The notes beneath the pieces were generated by a model that had not been told where the DNA came from, made no database searches, and saw nothing but the letters and a program-made list of their open reading frames with translations. Shown here in pieces: positions 17,601-25,876 of a stretch of 64,000 nt of DNA (positions within the stretch are counted from its first letter, which is position 1; each line of letters begins with the position of its first letter). The stretch comes from Aulosira sp. FACHB-615 (GTDB lineage: Bacteria; Cyanobacteriota; Cyanobacteriia; Cyanobacteriales; Nostocaceae): NCBI RefSeq assembly GCF_014698045.1, contig NZ_JACJSE010000009.1, forward strand, positions 211,563 through 275,562, given 5' to 3'. A program made the position numbers and the translations under genes.

Positions 17601-20600
17601 AGTTAATTGCGTTTTGACCACAGATGAATTGCGTAAATTGTCTACTGTCTGAGCGCAGGTTTTAATGAGTCCTAGTTGATGTTTTTGTTCAAATTTACTG
17701 ACAAACTCTATATATTCATTTTGAGTTTGGGCAACAGTATCTAAATGTTGTGCAGCAAAAAAGATATGACAACAATAAAAGTTAGCCGCATGGCAAGCAT
17801 ATTCAATATCTCCCACTTCTAAACCACTTTCAATTGCTTCATATATCGGATTGATAGTTGCTTGAATATGCTCTTTATGATGAGTCAAACTAATTGCAAC
17901 TGTTAACAAAGATTGAGATTTATATTTTTTAGCATTTAATTGATCTAAGAGTTGCAGAGCCAACTGTCCCATCTGATAGCCTAAATTAATATCCGGCACT
18001 GACCAAGCCATCAATTGACCATAGGCGGCATAAGCAAATATACATGGTGGAGAATTGCCGTATTGTATCGAAAGCTCAATCATTGTGTGCAGAATGGGAA
18101 TTGTGATGCTGCTTTCGGCAAAACAAGCAGGAGGCCAAAGCAACATTAAAATTTCCATTGCTGCTAATTTATATTTATCAGTCATCAGTGACAGGTGAGA
18201 TAACTGCTCAATATCAATTGCTGGTGATGATTTTACTAAAGTAACACCCAGCATTTCTAAAAGTTGCTGACCAATATCTAAAACAATATCTACTTGATTT
18301 TTAGCTAAATAAATTTTAATTTTTAGTTGATAAAATTTCACCCCATCAAGAAGATGACTAATTTTTTTGATGGCTTGATTGCATAAAAATAAGGCTTGCT
18401 CTAAATTAATATTGATGTATTCTGCCTCTGCTGTTTCTAGATAAAAATTCCAAGTTAAGGTATATTGACTTGTCCAACTATCAGGACTTAGCAGTTGTAG
18501 ACCAATATTTAAGTATTTCACAGCCGCTTCATAGGCTGTAGCGGCTTTTGCCTTTTGTCCAGCTAGGAGATTTAGTTGCGCTAATTCATCTTTTTCGATT
18601 TGTGTTTGTAGTAAATCAATGCCAAAATTCAATTGATTGACTAGGGCAAATATATTATCTTTTTGGGTTTCTGGTGAAGTATTTTTAAGGAGTAGTTTCC
18701 CAATTCTTAAATGAGTAGTTTTTCTTTTGGTTTCAGGAATTAGAGAATAAGCAGCCTGTTGCACTCGGTCATGTAAGAATTTATAATTAATTTTCGTATT
18801 GCTCAATTTCAGGAGATTTGATTCTTTCTCTTCAAAGACCAAAGGAATTTTATAATTGGAAGATAAGGGCAGAATCAAACCTGCTTGCAAAGCACTCCAT
18901 AAATGATTAGCGGTGATAATCTCTGAATTGTCATGGACTGCTGATAAAACTTTTAAATTAAATTGATTACCAATACAAGCTGCCAACTGCAATAGTTTCT
19001 GTGTTTCTAATGGTAATTTACGAATATTTCTGGCAATTAATTCGACAATATTATAGTCAGTAATGCCTACTGTTTGAATTTCCTGAATATCCCAATGCCA
19101 ACTGTCTGTAGCTACATGATATACCAAGAGATTTTCGCTATATAAACTTTTGAGTAATTGAGTTAAGAAAAATGGATTACCTTGAGTTTTATGAAAAACC
19201 AATTCGGCTAATAACTCAATTTTGTTAGTTATGCTCCCTTGATTTAATGTATCTTCTATCAGTTGTTGGATATGAGTCAGCAACAGAGGTTTTACCGTGA
19301 TAGTATGCACCACAGTGTTTTTTTGCCGGATTTTTTGTAGCGTTTGAATAAATTTATGAGTCGGGCTAACTTCGTTATCGCGGTACGCACCGATTAAGAA
19401 TAAATATCGGCTACTGTCATCTGTCATCAACAGCTTAAGTAATTTTAATGATGCAGAATCTGCCCATTGTAAATCATCTAAAAAAATGACTAATGGATGT
19501 TCTGGTTGACAGAAAACATTGACAAATTGTTGAAAAACGCGGTTAAATCGATTTTGAGATTCAATGGTACCCAATTTAGGGACATCTGGTTGTGAACCAA
19601 CAATTAATGCGACTTCGGGAATCACATCAATCAGCACTTTACCATTAGCACCAAAAGCCGCTAATAACTTCTGTTGCCAAATTGCTATTTGCCGTTCATT
19701 TTCTGTTAAGAGTTGACGAATTAATTCTTGAAAAGCTTGAATGAAAGCTGCATAAGGAATATCTTGTTTAAACTGGTCAAATTTACCTGCAATAAAATAT
19801 CCTCTGGCTGCAACAATTGGTTTGTGAACTTCATTAACAATCGATGTTTTTCCAATACCCGAATAACCAGAAACTAGCATCATTTCTGTTGCGCCTTGGC
19901 TAACTCGCTCGAAAGCATCCATCAATGTGCTAACTTCTGTTTCTCTACCATAAAGCTTTTGCGGAATTAACAGTTGATTACCGCGATCGCGCTGACCAGG
20001 TGTAAAATCTTTAATGTCTCCACCTGCTTGCAACTGTCTAAGACAAGTTTCTAAATCAAATTTCAACCCCTCTGGACTTTGATATCTATCCTCAGCGTTT
20101 TTCGCTAACAGTTTCATCACAATATCCGACACAGCCTGCGGAATGTGCTGATATTGCTTGGGTGGGATGGGTTTTTTGGCAATGTGACAATGAACTAACT
20201 CTAGTGGATCATGATTGGTAAATGGTAATTTACCTGTCAGCATTTCATATAAAGTCACACCCAAAGAATAAAAATCGCTACGATAGTCAATCGAGCGATT
20301 CATTCTCCCTGTTTGTTCTGGTGCGATATAGGCTAAAGTACCTTCTAATAAGTTAGGGTTGCCGATAGTCGGCTTTTCTAAAAATAGTCGGGAAGATAAA
20401 CCAAAGTCAGTTAATTTTACCTGTTCACTTTCTACATTGATAATAATATTACTGGGCTTAATATCTTTATGAATAATTGCCGCTTTCTCTAAATCAATTA
20501 ATGTTTCTGCTAAAGCGATCGCTATTTGTAAGCACTCTATAACTGTTAATTGCTTAGATATCAAAATTTGACTTAAAGATTGACCACCAAAATCTTCTAA

Positions 20601-20846
20601 AATCAGCGCAAAAGCATTTTGATATTTTTCTAATTTGTAAGCTTTAACAACTCGCTCACTTACAAAATCTTTGAGAATTCTATATTCATGGCGTAAGCGA
20701 GTAATTTCTTCTAATGTAGGATATTCCGACTTGAACAGTTTAATAATTACTGGCTGCTGTTGTCGTTTTTTTCTACCTCGATAAACAACTGTAGCTGTAC
20801 CTTCATGGATTTTGTCTACAATGTCATATCCTGCTATTTGAATCAT
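14679..20846 (-). CDS. Giant Ser/Thr kinase-ATPase-GAF-PAS protein ending in an AAA-like ATPase
   Basis: 2055-residue signalling protein. Residues 1-275 are a Hanks-type kinase with ATP lysine K36, catalytic HKD (126-128) and DFG (147-149). Residues about 295-640 are an AAA_16-type ATPase with Walker A SGYSGIGKTS. A helical repeat region runs to about 1310, then a GAF domain (about 1340-1500), a PAS domain (about 1520-1640) and a coiled coil. This follows the HstK plan of cyanobacteria, which normally ends in a histidine kinase. Here the last 350 residues are instead an AAA_35-like ATPase (FNARQMGKSSLRVQIMK, IVIFIDEIDSLLN). The input signal is unknown. It is convergent with the MACPF gene. 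Confidence 0.85.
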   Translation of the reverse strand: MIQIAGYDIVDKIHEGTATVVYRGRKKRQQQPVIIKLFKSEYPTLEEITRLRHEYRILKDFVSERVVKAYKLEKYQNAFALILEDFGGQSLSQILISKQLTVIECLQIAIALAETLIDLEKAAIIHKDIKPSNIIINVESEQVKLTDFGLSSRLFLEKPTIGNPNLLEGTLAYIAPEQTGRMNRSIDYRSDFYSLGVTLYEMLTGKLPFTNHDPLELVHCHIAKKPIPPKQYQHIPQAVSDIVMKLLAKNAEDRYQSPEGLKFDLETCLRQLQAGGDIKDFTPGQRDRGNQLLIPQKLYGRETEVSTLMDAFERVSQGATEMMLVSGYSGIGKTSIVNEVHKPIVAARGYFIAGKFDQFKQDIPYAAFIQAFQELIRQLLTENERQIAIWQQKLLAAFGANGKVLIDVIPEVALIVGSQPDVPKLGTIESQNRFNRVFQQFVNVFCQPEHPLVIFLDDLQWADSASLKLLKLLMTDDSSRYLFLIGAYRDNEVSPTHKFIQTLQKIRQKNTVVHTITVKPLLLTHIQQLIEDTLNQGSITNKIELLAELVFHKTQGNPFFLTQLLKSLYSENLLVYHVATDSWHWDIQEIQTVGITDYNIVELIARNIRKLPLETQKLLQLAACIGNQFNLKVLSAVHDNSEIITANHLWSALQAGLILPLSSNYKIPLVFEEKESNLLKLSNTKINYKFLHDRVQQAAYSLIPETKRKTTHLRIGKLLLKNTSPETQKDNIFALVNQLNFGIDLLQTQIEKDELAQLNLLAGQKAKAATAYEAAVKYLNIGLQLLSPDSWTSQYTLTWNFYLETAEAEYININLEQALFLCNQAIKKISHLLDGVKFYQLKIKIYLAKNQVDIVLDIGQQLLEMLGVTLVKSSPAIDIEQLSHLSLMTDKYKLAAMEILMLLWPPACFAESSITIPILHTMIELSIQYGNSPPCIFAYAAYGQLMAWSVPDINLGYQMGQLALQLLDQLNAKKYKSQSLLTVAISLTHHKEHIQATINPIYEAIESGLEVGDIEYACHAANFYCCHIFFAAQHLDTVAQTQNEYIEFVSKFEQKHQLGLIKTCAQTVDNLRNSSVVKTQLTGDILDEDEFINSVKSTKNTLPLFDVYAYKVWLCYLFEKYDECLEFVELTFQYSLFMQTSVLFRYHNWFYSLALLAQKQEIHEQETYIIQVEKNQEIMKYWAEHAPMNHLHKYQLVEAEKARVLGKTLSAMELYDLAIAGATHNGYLQDEALTYELAAKFYLGLGRQEIARTYMTKAHYSYICWGAIAKVKDLEAKYSQILFVSQKKLTSAKNHISTSSTTSSSSQLLDATTIIKASQTLASEIILENLLEKLMNIVIENAGAQTGFLILKQQEKLLIQAKGVVDNSKVVVYESLLAETSQQLPHSLINYVVRTQEDVILTDAVHEGIFTTDTYILQNQPKSVLCTPILHQGELFGLLYLENNLAVGAFTAERLEVLKILSSQAAISIQNAQLYQNLKQEIQERQQAEEALRESEKKLTQILEAVPVGIFVVDPQGEADYANQTARKILAVDQSPTTELTEIYQAYLQGTAKHYPTETQPIIRALHGESIVIDDLKLEQGNKVVPLEVLATPIFDNKGEIIYAIAAFQDITQRQQAEAERAKFTQELAQKNTALQQATEQLAESNRNLEAKVQERTKELSQTLDILKATQAELVIENALLRSTEQTLTYEYQVGGSLPIDAPTYVVRQADRHLYKALKQGEFCYIFNARQMGKSSLRVQIMKRLQAENFACAAMDISEIGNQQLTLEQWYAGFVYMLASSLNILAQVNIRSWWREHELLSPVQHLSKFIDEIVLENIQQNIVIFIDEIDSLLNLNFAIDDFFILLRSFYNKRADLPRYQRLTFVLLGVAHPSQLILDKKRTPFNIGQAIQLSGFQLHEAQPLLQGLTERVGNAQNVLKEVLAWTGGQPFLTQKLCKLIRNSSTSIPQGSEASWIENLVQTQVIENWEAQDEPEHLKTIRDRLLNIESQTVTRLTLYREIWHQGTIVAVDSLEERELLLSGLVVKQQGNLRIHNRIYQFVFNADWIEQMLCKYTI

Positions 20847-20918
20847 GATTTTGAGTTAAAATAAAAATATAATACAAGTATATATAGCAATCCTAAATAA
20901 GTCGTGAAAAACATAGAC

Positions 20919-21009
20919 AGGACTTACGCAAAATTATGAAAAAACGAACCGCAAAGGGCGCAAAGGACACGAAGTTATAAGAGTTCGAGAGGGTTCTTGC
21001 GTAAGTCCT
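20919..21009. repeat. 91-bp MITE-like element with 13-bp inverted ends
   Basis: Left end AGGACTTACGCAA and right end TTGCGTAAGTCCT are perfect inverted repeats. The interior carries CGAACCGCAAAGGGCGCAAA. The outer sequence matches the ends of the longer AGGACTTACGCA repeats at 6124, 26985, 34085 and 52446, so this is probably a short non-autonomous relative. No target duplication was identified with confidence. Confidence 0.6.
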
Positions 21010-21018
21010 AATAGATAT

Positions 21019-21150
21019 GGAAACGAACCGCAAAGAACGAGGCAGCGCGTTGGACGGGTTTCCCGGCTTGAAGCGACTGCCGTGCAAAGGACGCAAAGGT
21101 AAGAAAGAAGAAAAAGATATAGAAAATTTACAAATGATTTAGGACTGCTA
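21019..21150 (-). repeat. Dispersed repeat, copy 2 of an inverted pair
   Basis: Read on the minus strand this carries TTTCTTCTTTCTTACCTTTG and the GCGGTTCG block found at 2811-2885. An extra insert of about 40 bp (GGCAGCGCGTTGGACGGG region) splits the two blocks here. It is intergenic and has no coding signal. Confidence 0.5.
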
Positions 21151-21300
21151 TATCTATACATATCTTGCATCTAGCCCCGACGAATGAAATTCGCGGCTAT
21201 AAAAACAAAGTCCGCCTACGCGGACTACCATAAAATCACGGGTTATGTTGGAATATATGGGGTATTGGTATTATTCAGAATTGTGACTCCTAACTAAAAA

Positions 21301-22083
21301 TTATTTACCCAAATAAGCTTCTAAAACTTGGGGGTTGGATTGAATTTCTGTGGGAGTTCCATCCGCTAAATTCTGCCCTTCAGCCAATACCCAAACCCGA
21401 TCGCACAAGGACATAATTACGTCCATATTGTGTTCAATAATTAAAAATGTCAAACCTTCTTGGCGGTTCCAGTTAACAATGCGATCGCATATATCATCAA
21501 TTAACCTGGGATTCACCCCGGCGGCTGGTTCATCCAACAAAATTAACTTGGGATTCGTCATCAACGCCCTCCCCATTTCTAATAGCTTGCGTTGTCCACC
21601 AGACAAACCCCCCGCATAGTCTTGGGCTTTATGCGCCAACCCCACAGACTCTAACAAAACCATTGCCCTCTCTTGCAATTCCTTTTCTTCTTTAGCGACT
21701 ACGTGGGGTTGGAGTTGCACTTGCCAAAAACTTTCGCCTGTTTGTTTTTGCGCCGCCAATAGCATATTTTCTAACACCGACAGCCGCGAGAGAGTCCGCG
21801 CTACTTGGAAAGTCCGCACTAGTCCTTGCTGGGCGATTTGGTATGGTTGCAACTGCTGAATTTGTTCACCATCAAAAATTACTCTTCCTTTATCTGGGCG
21901 GATAAAGTTAGAAAGTAAATTGAATAAAGTAGTTTTACCCGCACCATTGGGGCCAATCAACCCAGTAATGCTACCTTTGAGAACTTCAATTTGTGCCTCA
22001 TTCACTGCTTTGATACCGCCAAAGCTTTTGCAAAGTCCAGAGGCTGCTAATAGGGGAAGTGGCGGTGATTGGTTATTTACCAA
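21301..22083 (-). CDS. Branched-chain/neutral amino-acid ABC transporter ATPase (LivG-type)
   Basis: 260-residue ATPase subunit of a LivG-type importer. Walker A is GPNGAGKTT, the signature is LSGGQRKLLEMGRAL, and Walker B is LILLDEPAAGVNP. The C-terminal LADGTPTEIQSNPQVLEAYLG is the hallmark end of LivG/NatA proteins. Its start overlaps the end of the upstream LivM-type permease gene by 11 bp, so the two are translationally coupled. Binding protein, LivH permease and LivF ATPase are not in the window; in cyanobacteria the neutral amino-acid (Nat) system genes are known to be scattered. A urea-transporter assignment is less likely because no urt genes are adjacent. Confidence 0.88.
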   Translation of the reverse strand: MVNNQSPPLPLLAASGLCKSFGGIKAVNEAQIEVLKGSITGLIGPNGAGKTTLFNLLSNFIRPDKGRVIFDGEQIQQLQPYQIAQQGLVRTFQVARTLSRLSVLENMLLAAQKQTGESFWQVQLQPHVVAKEEKELQERAMVLLESVGLAHKAQDYAGGLSGGQRKLLEMGRALMTNPKLILLDEPAAGVNPRLIDDICDRIVNWNRQEGLTFLIIEHNMDVIMSLCDRVWVLAEGQNLADGTPTEIQSNPQVLEAYLGK

Positions 22084-23206
22084 GGGTGAGTTCCTCCTTT
22101 TTCCCTAAAATACCTTGAGGTCGCCAAATCATTAGCACCATTAAAATTAAACCAATGACCATAATCCGAAATGCACCCAGCCGCGCTTCATCTAAGGGAA
22201 TGATTCTGGGTAGAACTTCTCTGGTAATGGAATCGTAGGCAAAGTAAATAACTGCACCTAAGATTGTGCCGATGTTATTCCCAGAACCGCCTAAAATTAC
22301 CATAATCCAAGCGTCGAAAGTGAGTTGGGGCTGGAAGTTATCAGGATAAATGGCGCTTAACTGCCAAGCAAAGAACGCACCCGCCACACCTGCGATCGCA
22401 CCGCCTAACATCAGAGATTGAATTTTGTACCAAAAAACATTTTTACCTAAAGCTTTCGGGATTTCTTCATCTTCGCGGATTGCTTTTAATACGCGACCCC
22501 AAGGCGATCGCAATAAAATTTCTAACCGCCAAAAAACAAACGCCAACACCAACAGCGACAACAACATCAAACCTGCTTTGGGGTTGTAGTTATACAAACC
22601 AATCACACCAGAAATATAAATTGCGGCTGTCAACAAACCCAAAACAATCCCCACACCTAAACGCGATGCTAATTCCTGCTTACTGCTGGTTTTTTTAGCA
22701 GTATCCGCCACCAATAATCTTTGGGCTGTGCGAATCCATCGCCACAATGTGAAAAAAGTTACAGCCGCCAATAAAGTCAGCAACCCAATCATCATCAAAC
22801 GAACTACTAAATTAGGTGCTGTCGAGAATGGGATAACATAACTCTGCACCCCAAACGCCCCAGATACCCAAGTATCACCCACAGGTAACTCTTGGTTATT
22901 CACCACCAAGCGAATCAGTTCCCCGGTACCAATAGTGACAATCGACAGATAATCTTCCCGCAGGCGCAGAGTCGCAAAACCAATAATTAAACCCAACAAA
23001 GCCGCTACGATCGCACCAATCACAGCCGATATGATTAAAGGAACGCCTTTTAAACTTAACAATACTGTTGTGTAAGCTCCCAAGGTCATAAAAGCAATAT
23101 GACCAAAGTTAATCAACCCCGTAAAGCCCCACTGTAAATTCAGCCCCAAACCAAACAGGGCAAAAATTGCCGTCGAAATCGCCAAAAAAATTAAATAATC
23201 AACCAT
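22073..23206 (-). CDS. Branched-chain/neutral amino-acid ABC transporter permease (LivM-type)
   Basis: Membrane subunit of 377 residues with eight or nine helices. It shows the LivM motifs GLGLNLQWGFTGLINFGHIAF near the N terminus and the EAA-like cytoplasmic loop SPWGRVLKAIREDEEIPKAL, followed by GAIAGVAGAFFAWQ. It pairs with the overlapping LivG-type ATPase gene. A hydrophilic insert near residues 180-205 (VADTAKKTSSKQE) makes it longer than typical LivM, as seen in cyanobacterial NatC-like permeases. The start codon abuts a five-fold TAACAGT tandem repeat. Confidence 0.88.
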   Translation of the reverse strand: MVDYLIFLAISTAIFALFGLGLNLQWGFTGLINFGHIAFMTLGAYTTVLLSLKGVPLIISAVIGAIVAALLGLIIGFATLRLREDYLSIVTIGTGELIRLVVNNQELPVGDTWVSGAFGVQSYVIPFSTAPNLVVRLMMIGLLTLLAAVTFFTLWRWIRTAQRLLVADTAKKTSSKQELASRLGVGIVLGLLTAAIYISGVIGLYNYNPKAGLMLLSLLVLAFVFWRLEILLRSPWGRVLKAIREDEEIPKALGKNVFWYKIQSLMLGGAIAGVAGAFFAWQLSAIYPDNFQPQLTFDAWIMVILGGSGNNIGTILGAVIYFAYDSITREVLPRIIPLDEARLGAFRIMVIGLILMVLMIWRPQGILGKKEELTLGK

Positions 23207-23240
23207 AACAGTTAACAGTTAACAGTTAACAGTTAACAGT
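23206..23240. repeat. Five tandem TAACAGT heptamers
   Basis: Five perfect head-to-tail copies of TAACAGT lie immediately upstream of the LivM-type gene, in its 5' leader. TAACAG-like units continue imperfectly to about 23310 (ACTGATTACTGATCACTG). Such heptamer arrays (STRR-like) are common in heterocystous cyanobacteria and vary in copy number between strains. Confidence 0.75.
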
Positions 23241-23396
23241 AAACGCTGAACAGTAGACAGGGAAAGGTAAACACTTTTCCACTGATTACTGATCACTGTC
23301 TACTGATTACTGTCTCAAGATACTACCTCTTCCCGTTCACCATTGCCAATTTTTGGGAACAATAGCCTTGACTTTTGGAACATAGTTTATTGATAT

Positions 23397-23594
23397 ATGA
23401 ACTTGCTGCGTATAAGAATCCATCATTTAATCGAACAATTGAGTGACGAAGAACTCCAAAGCGTCTGGGAGAGTGTTCACGCTTTACATTGTGACTTTTA
23501 TATGCTCAAAGCCATACAAAAAGTCAAGCGATCGCAGCAACCTTGGGATATTTTGACTCAGGAAGAAGCGATACAAATTTTAATGTTTTACTGA
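23397..23594 (+). CDS. Probable antitoxin of a RelE-type pair
   Basis: 65-residue helical protein (HHLIEQLSDEELQSVWESVH, then WDILTQEEAIQIL). This plan, a short helical N terminus with a terminal LTQEEA motif, is common in small cyanobacterial genes placed upstream of RelE/ParE-like toxins. The RelE-like gene follows 111 bp downstream on the same strand, a larger gap than usual for toxin-antitoxin pairs. The role is inferred from context; no DNA-binding fold is obvious. Confidence 0.55.
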   Translation: MNLLRIRIHHLIEQLSDEELQSVWESVHALHCDFYMLKAIQKVKRSQQPWDILTQEEAIQILMFY

Positions 23595-23705
23595 TGCAGT
23601 GATAAAAAAGGGATTAGAGGCCAGAGATTAGTCCCTAGCTAACATCTTATTCCCCTAAACCCCTACACCCCTATCCCCTTATACCCTCAAAAGAGGTGAT
23701 GCCTA

Positions 23706-23963
23706 GTGAGTGTGGAAATGCGCTATGCCAGGTCTTTTTTAATGGATCTGAAGAGTTTAGAACCTGCTGCTTATCAGCGAGTGTACGATTTTGTGTTTTT
23801 TGAATTTGGAGAAAAGTGGCAGTTGCATGGTCTTCCTGAACTGCGACAGCTAGACCATGAAGGCATTTTTCACCGTTTTACCTTGGATGATTATTTAATT
23901 GGGATTGAGATTCGGGGAGAAATTGTCAAGTTTCTGCGAGTCATACCTATGCCAGATGTTTAG
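23706..23963 (+). CDS. RelE/ParE-type toxin
   Basis: 85-residue protein of the RelE/ParE superfamily. It has the typical N-terminal helical hairpin (YARSFLMDLKSLEPAAYQRVYDFV), then the beta-strand core LPELRQLDHEGIFHRFTLDDY and the final strand GEIVKFLRVIPMP. RelE toxins cleave mRNA on ribosomes; some relatives inhibit gyrase. The GTG at 23706 is chosen because AGAGG lies nine bases upstream; an ATG at 23718 would sit too far from it. It probably works with the 65-residue gene upstream. Confidence 0.7.
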   Translation: MSVEMRYARSFLMDLKSLEPAAYQRVYDFVFFEFGEKWQLHGLPELRQLDHEGIFHRFTLDDYLIGIEIRGEIVKFLRVIPMPDV

Positions 23964-24068
23964 GGCAGAGCATTGGCTCAACACTTAAAACTGTATAAGG
24001 CTAGGCAGGGATGCACCTGAGCTTACATTAAACTTGTCATGGAAAAACAACTTACCTGAGATTTCCCT

Positions 24069-25655
24069 ATGGATGCGATAGCACTTTGGCAAAGATACCA
24101 AGATTGGTTATATTTCCACGAGGGATTGGGACTATATGTAGATGTAAGCCGGATGGGTTTTGATGATGCCTTCGTGGAGTCATTGCGTCCGAAATTTGAC
24201 AAAGCATTTGCTGATATGGCGGAATTAGAAAAGGGTGCGATCGCCAATCCCGATGAAAACCGTATGGTTGGACATTACTGGCTGCGAAACCCTGATTTAG
24301 CACCCACGCCAGAACTCACCCAAGAAATTGTCCAAACACTCGAACAAATTGAAGCCTTCGCCGAAAAAATCCAAACCGGCGCAATTCATCCGCCCAAAGC
24401 TAATCGTTTCACTGATATCATCTCCATTGGTATTGGTGGTTCTGCCCTCGGCCCCGAATTTGTCGCCGAAGCCCTCGCCGCCGACTTTCCTCCCCTCAAA
24501 ATTCACTTTATTGACAATACCGACCCCGCAGGTATTGACCGCGTTCTTAACCAATTACGCAACAACCTTGCCAGCACCTTAGTTTTGGTCATCTCCAAAT
24601 CAGGCGGTACACCAGAACCCCGCAACGGTATGATTGAAGTTAAAAAAGCCTACGCTGGCCACAATCTCGATTTTGCTCAATATGCTGTAGCCATTACCAG
24701 TCCTGGCAGTAACTTAGATAAAGTTGCCCAGTCTGAAGGTTGGTTAGCCACATTCCCCATGTATGACTGGGTAGGCGGTCGTACCTCCGAAATGTCAACA
24801 GTGGGTTTAGTCCCAGCTGCACTGCAAGGCATCGATATACGTGCCATCCTTGACGGTGCTAAAGAAATGGATGATGCTACCCGCGTTGCTGATATCAAAA
24901 AGAATCCAGCCGCGTTATTAGCATTGTCTTGGTACTACGCTGGCAATGGTAAAGGCGAAAAAGACATGGTTGTTCTGCCTTACAAAGACAGCTTGGCACT
25001 GTTCAGCCGCTATTTACAGCAGCTAGTAATGGAATCTTTGGGTAAAGAAAAAGACTTAGACGGTAATATTGTCCATCAAGGTATTGCCGTTTACGGTAAC
25101 AAAGGTTCCACAGACCAACATGCTTACGTCCAACAATTGCGTGATGGTGTACCAAACTTCTTTGCTACTTTGATTGAAGTTTTAGAAGACCGTCAAGGTC
25201 AATCCCCAGAAATCGATCCTGGCGTGACATCTGGCGATTATCTGGCTGGTTTCCTCCAAGGAACACGCAAAGCCCTTTATGAAAATCAGCGCGATTCAAT
25301 TACTATAACGATTCCTCAAGTTAATGCCCGCACCGTCGGCGCTTTAATTGCCTTGTATGACCGTGCCGTTGGTTTTTATGGCAACTTAGTAAACATTAAC
25401 GCTTATCACCAACCAGGAGTAGAAGCAGGTAAAAAAGCCGCCGCCGCTATTCTGGATTTGCAAACTAAAGTAGTTACTGTTTTGCAAAGTGAAAAAACAC
25501 CCCTTTCCTTGTCAGAAATTGCCGAAAAAGTGGGTGCTAAAGAAGAAGTAGAAGCAATTTACAAAATTCTGCGTCACTTACACGCCAATCAACGGGGCGT
25601 AGTGTTGCAAGGCGATTTTGCTCAACCAAACAGTTTAAAAGCTTCTATTAGCTAA
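24069..25655 (+). CDS. pgi: Glucose-6-phosphate isomerase
   Basis: Interconverts glucose 6-phosphate and fructose 6-phosphate in glycolysis, gluconeogenesis and the oxidative pentose phosphate cycle. The 528-residue protein has the isomerase fold with substrate-loop motifs SIGIGGSALGPEF, VISKSGGTPEPRNG and GGRTSEMSTVGLVPAAL. The catalytic Glu/His region is GNKGSTDQHAYVQQL and the Lys region is NINAYHQPGVEAGKKAA. Its length and C-terminal extension match cyanobacterial enzymes. The ATG start follows a 105-bp gap after the RelE-like gene. A 13-bp hairpin lies about 30 bp after the stop. Confidence 0.96.
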   Translation: MDAIALWQRYQDWLYFHEGLGLYVDVSRMGFDDAFVESLRPKFDKAFADMAELEKGAIANPDENRMVGHYWLRNPDLAPTPELTQEIVQTLEQIEAFAEKIQTGAIHPPKANRFTDIISIGIGGSALGPEFVAEALAADFPPLKIHFIDNTDPAGIDRVLNQLRNNLASTLVLVISKSGGTPEPRNGMIEVKKAYAGHNLDFAQYAVAITSPGSNLDKVAQSEGWLATFPMYDWVGGRTSEMSTVGLVPAALQGIDIRAILDGAKEMDDATRVADIKKNPAALLALSWYYAGNGKGEKDMVVLPYKDSLALFSRYLQQLVMESLGKEKDLDGNIVHQGIAVYGNKGSTDQHAYVQQLRDGVPNFFATLIEVLEDRQGQSPEIDPGVTSGDYLAGFLQGTRKALYENQRDSITITIPQVNARTVGALIALYDRAVGFYGNLVNINAYHQPGVEAGKKAAAAILDLQTKVVTVLQSEKTPLSLSEIAEKVGAKEEVEAIYKILRHLHANQRGVVLQGDFAQPNSLKASIS

Positions 25656-25687
25656 TTTGTTCTAAAATTTCTAGCTCAACTACAATC

Positions 25688-25731
25688 AAGCATCCTGATC
25701 TGAAGTCATACCTTCAACGATCAGGATGCTT
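25688..25731 (+). terminator. Hairpin after pgi, possible terminator
   Basis: AAGCATCCTGATC and GATCAGGATGCTT form a perfect 13-bp stem with an 18-base loop, 32 bp after the pgi stop codon. Only a weak T-run follows (AATTGTAT), so termination may be imperfect or the hairpin may protect the mRNA end. Confidence 0.55.
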
Positions 25732-25745
25732 AATTGTATGGCAAA

Positions 25746-25806
25746 TAATGAGTAATGAGTGATGAGTCGGAAATTTACTTATTACTCACTACTTATTACT
25801 CATTAC
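25746..25806. repeat. Imperfect inverted repeat of ATGAGTA units
   Basis: TAATGAGTAATGAGTGATGAG is mirrored by CTCACTACTTATTACTCATTA a few bases downstream, making a long imperfect hairpin in the gap between pgi and the convergent Nif11-like gene. It is AT-rich, has no coding signal, and is of a kind seen in intergenic DNA of filamentous cyanobacteria. Confidence 0.5.
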
Positions 25807-25876
25807 TTACTTCAAAAGTGCTGAATCAAAAAGTACAAATTCCTAACCTCTAGCCTCTACTCCCTCGCCCCTTTCC

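Larger units (their letters stand above)
20847..21300. other. Gene-free stretch packed with dispersed repeats
   Basis: About 450 bp between two minus-strand genes. It contains a 91-bp element with 13-bp inverted ends (20919-21009), the inverted copy of the 2811-2885 repeat (about 21019-21150), and a short TCCGCCTACGCGGA palindrome near 21210. ORFs on the minus strand here fall within repeat DNA and are not considered genes. Confidence 0.6.

Noticed and set aside
21301..23206. Urea transporter (UrtC/UrtD) assignment for the Liv-type pair
   Set aside because: No other urt genes are adjacent, and the two genes alone fit amino-acid transporters better.
23206..23310. Possible CRISPR array
   Set aside because: The repeat unit is a 7-bp tandem heptamer with no spacers, and no cas genes are in the window.
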